A DNA stretch of 64,000 nucleotides from Adineta steineri (taxonomy: Eukaryota > Rotifera > Eurotatoria > Adinetida > Adinetidae). Below the pieces are notes generated by a model that was not told the origin of the DNA, made no database searches, and saw only the letters and a program-made list of their open reading frames with translations. How positions within the stretch are numbered: position 1 is the stretch's first letter; each line of letters opens with the position of its first letter. Position numbers and translations under genes: made by a program. The stretch spans positions 186,001 to 250,000 of the forward strand of contig CAJNOI010000078.1 of NCBI GenBank assembly GCA_905250115.1, read 5' to 3'. Below, piece by piece: positions 62,301 through 64,000 of this stretch.

Positions 62301-64000
62301 CTTGTATTTTTGCATCTGGGAAGCTTCAAATCTTAGAGGGTAAAATAAGAAGCACTTTTTTCTTCCGTAGTTTTGTAGGCTTAGACGCTTAGTTTAAAAT
62401 CATGGAAACAAACAGCAAGACTATTGAATAGAAGTATTTCCATTTTGATTATCGATTTTATTCATTGGTTATTACTCAATGTTTTTTTTATTTAGTTTGG
62501 CAAATGGTGGGAACTGGCTCTGTTATCGGTGATGCAGGGTGTTATGGCCTTGCATCTAATTATGTAGGAAATTTCAGCCAATGCAAATCTAGTTGTGAAT
62601 CAATGACGAATTGCAGTGCAGTAGATTGGCTGGCAAGTGCATTATTATGTGTGTATCGCCAATGTACTACCTATCCGCCAAACACTCATCCACAATCGGG
62701 TGGCTGGGAAGCATGGGCTATTACAACGTCATGTAAGTCATATGAGTTTGAGGGTGTGATCCGTTAGTAAAAAATAATATACATCCACGTCTATCCGCTC
62801 TCAAGATTATTAGACAGAATCGAACTTAGCATATTTAATAATTGTTGCTATCTTGAACATCTGATAGAATACTTTAGTTCTCAATAGTTTTATTTCGTGT
62901 TTTAAGAATGTTGCATTAATTCTAAGTATAAATATGCTGTCAACACACTTTCTAAACATCATCTACATGAAAGTTATTTAGATATTCTCATAAGTAAACA
63001 TTCTCTCAAAACATTACATTCAAACTGATTGAGAAACAAAGTAAAACCTAAGAAAACACATTTTATTTATAATAGAATAAAGAATTTTGATCTAATTTAT
63101 TGGCATTATTTCACATCTAGTAATATAAGAAAACATCAACGTTGAAAGTGTTCATTCGAATTGTTTAATCACAATGATATCGACTTAAAAATAAAACTAA
63201 TAATGAGCGAAACAATTCACATAGATAAATAGGCATTCGATCGCTACTGATGTCAATCATGTTATAGATATTCATACATAGAAAAGAAATTCAATCTAAA
63301 TTCTTGTTGAAAAATACTTAACAAGTTTAATTTGTTGTAGCTTTACTTAATCCACCTCCTATTATTCAGTGGTTATTCGATGGCGATTTTAACGATGTAT
63401 ATGGTACTTATAATGGATATTTAGTTAATAACAGTAATGTTACATGGATGTCACCAGGCTATGCTGGATATGGAAGTGCCGTTTGCTTTTTATCTACCAA
63501 TTATTTACTCGTCAATCATTATCTTAATTTCAATTCAACTAGTTTCACAATTTCTGCTTGGATATGGATTCCAGCTAATCTTTCATTAGGTGGAAATTTC
63601 TTTGTAATTTTTAGTCATTGCAACGCAACTAATCCAGATATGTGTATGCACATTGGAATAAATGGTGGTAGAGTCTTTTTAGGTTTCTACAGTGATGATT
63701 TAACAGGAGGTACTTCACTGAGTTCCAACCAATGGTACCATGTTGCCTACGTCTACGATCGATTATCATCCAGACAGATTGTTTATTTCAAAGGAAATCA
63801 AGATGGAACTCGAGTGACTAATGGTTTTTATACAGGTATTGCAAGCACACTGGTTGTCGGAGCCATACCGTCATTTGGTACGGGATTTGTTGCTAATAAT
63901 GGTTTCATTGATAAATTGACATTTGTGTCACGTGTTAAAACTTCTGCTGAGCTTCTTGACGAAGCTACTCTTGTTGCTTATTATCCATTCGATAATTCTT
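56369..64000 (+). CDS. Type II membrane mosaic protein: mucin linker, NHL repeats, Cys-rich module, LamG domains (3' partial)
   Basis: Exons 56369–56385, 56475–56614, 56842–56930, 56984–57078, 57453–57715, 58152–58634, 58823–59776, 60363–60728, 61222–61887, 62496–62732 and 63341 to the edge join in one frame (over 1,320 residues). Layout: cytosolic MNGWPRIKSIIVQT, signal-anchor TM about 15–35 (MWCLFIIWILAVFTGFIF), a furin-like RRKR at 109–112, a Cys-containing segment, and a ~155-residue Thr/Ser linker. Roughly ten NHL-like units follow (LYVSDSSNQRIQKFSNG, MYVVDYGNHRVQLF, LYVADAANHRIQLF), then a short second Thr linker, a Cys-rich apple/PAN-like module (GDAGCYGLASNY … CSAVDWLASALLCVY), and a LamG-like lectin fold (TSFTISAWIWIPANLS, SNQWYHVAYVYDRL), with another beginning at the edge. 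Probably a large surface or shed adhesion protein; the ligand is unknown. Confidence 0.87.
58152..58634 (+). repeat. Thr/Ser mucin-like minisatellite exon in the NHL gene
   Basis: One whole exon of imperfect repeats built on ACAACG, TCAACT and AGCAGC units (periods near 27–33 bases), encoding TSTSSSTT-type sequence dense in potential O-glycosylation sites. A shorter relative encodes the Thr run at 61811–61887. The antisense strand is open and Val-rich only because of the repeat. Confidence 0.85.

Overview
The window is animal nuclear DNA: AT-rich, with many GT–AG introns of about 45–65 bases, compact genes on both strands, and AT-rich intergenic DNA. The combination points to a bdelloid rotifer, but this is inference, not proof. 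Pointers are short introns, animal signalling and transport genes, a large NHL-repeat/LamG mosaic protein, candidate spliced-leader acceptors at start codons, many small fold-back transposons, and a possibly foreign intronless protoglobin gene. No operons or CRISPR arrays are expected or seen.

Layout. 1–9.3 kb: 3' part of an ariadne-type RBR ubiquitin ligase (+), RAD54 (-), and a TBC1D12/14-type RabGAP (+). RAD54 and the RabGAP diverge from a 233-base promoter region. 9.8–17.3 kb: a five-exon M16 zinc peptidase of the C05D11.1/SDD3 type, with fold-back elements in its introns, then a nine-exon mitochondrial short-chain acyl-CoA dehydrogenase. 18.8–27.4 kb: an unrecognised protein, a 13-exon monoamine-type SLC6 transporter, and a multi-EGF protein ending in a Hedgehog-type Hint (Hog) domain. 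27.9–32.8 kb: two tandem arrestin-domain genes whose upstream DNA is duplicated too, a secreted acidic protein and a 66-residue hydrophilic protein. 34.3–41.3 kb: an orphan exon, a TM2D1-like gene, a GLMP-like lysosomal membrane protein, a Ser-rich unknown (-), and the intronless protoglobin (-).

41.3–46.5 kb is nearly gene-free and holds a truncated LINE-type retroposon with a poly(A) tail and a 16-base target duplication. 46.5–53.1 kb carries three tandem paralogs of an unrecognised two-TM, Cys-rich ectodomain protein, with fold-back repeats between them. 53.1–55.8 kb is a decayed segment bracketed by a diverged direct repeat of about 130 bases, containing G-rich telomere-like sequence, broken coding exons and a long AT-rich inverted repeat. 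56.4 kb to the right edge is a type II membrane mosaic protein: furin-like site, Thr/Ser mucin linker, about ten NHL-like units, a Cys-rich module and LamG-like domains. Its C-terminus lies beyond the window.

Most genes are unrelated housekeeping or signalling genes with no shared pathway. The functional groupings visible are the tandem paralog sets (arrestins, two-TM proteins). Exon boundaries were deduced by eye from splice signals and reading-frame continuity. Joined lengths were divisible by three for every multi-exon gene where I list all exons.
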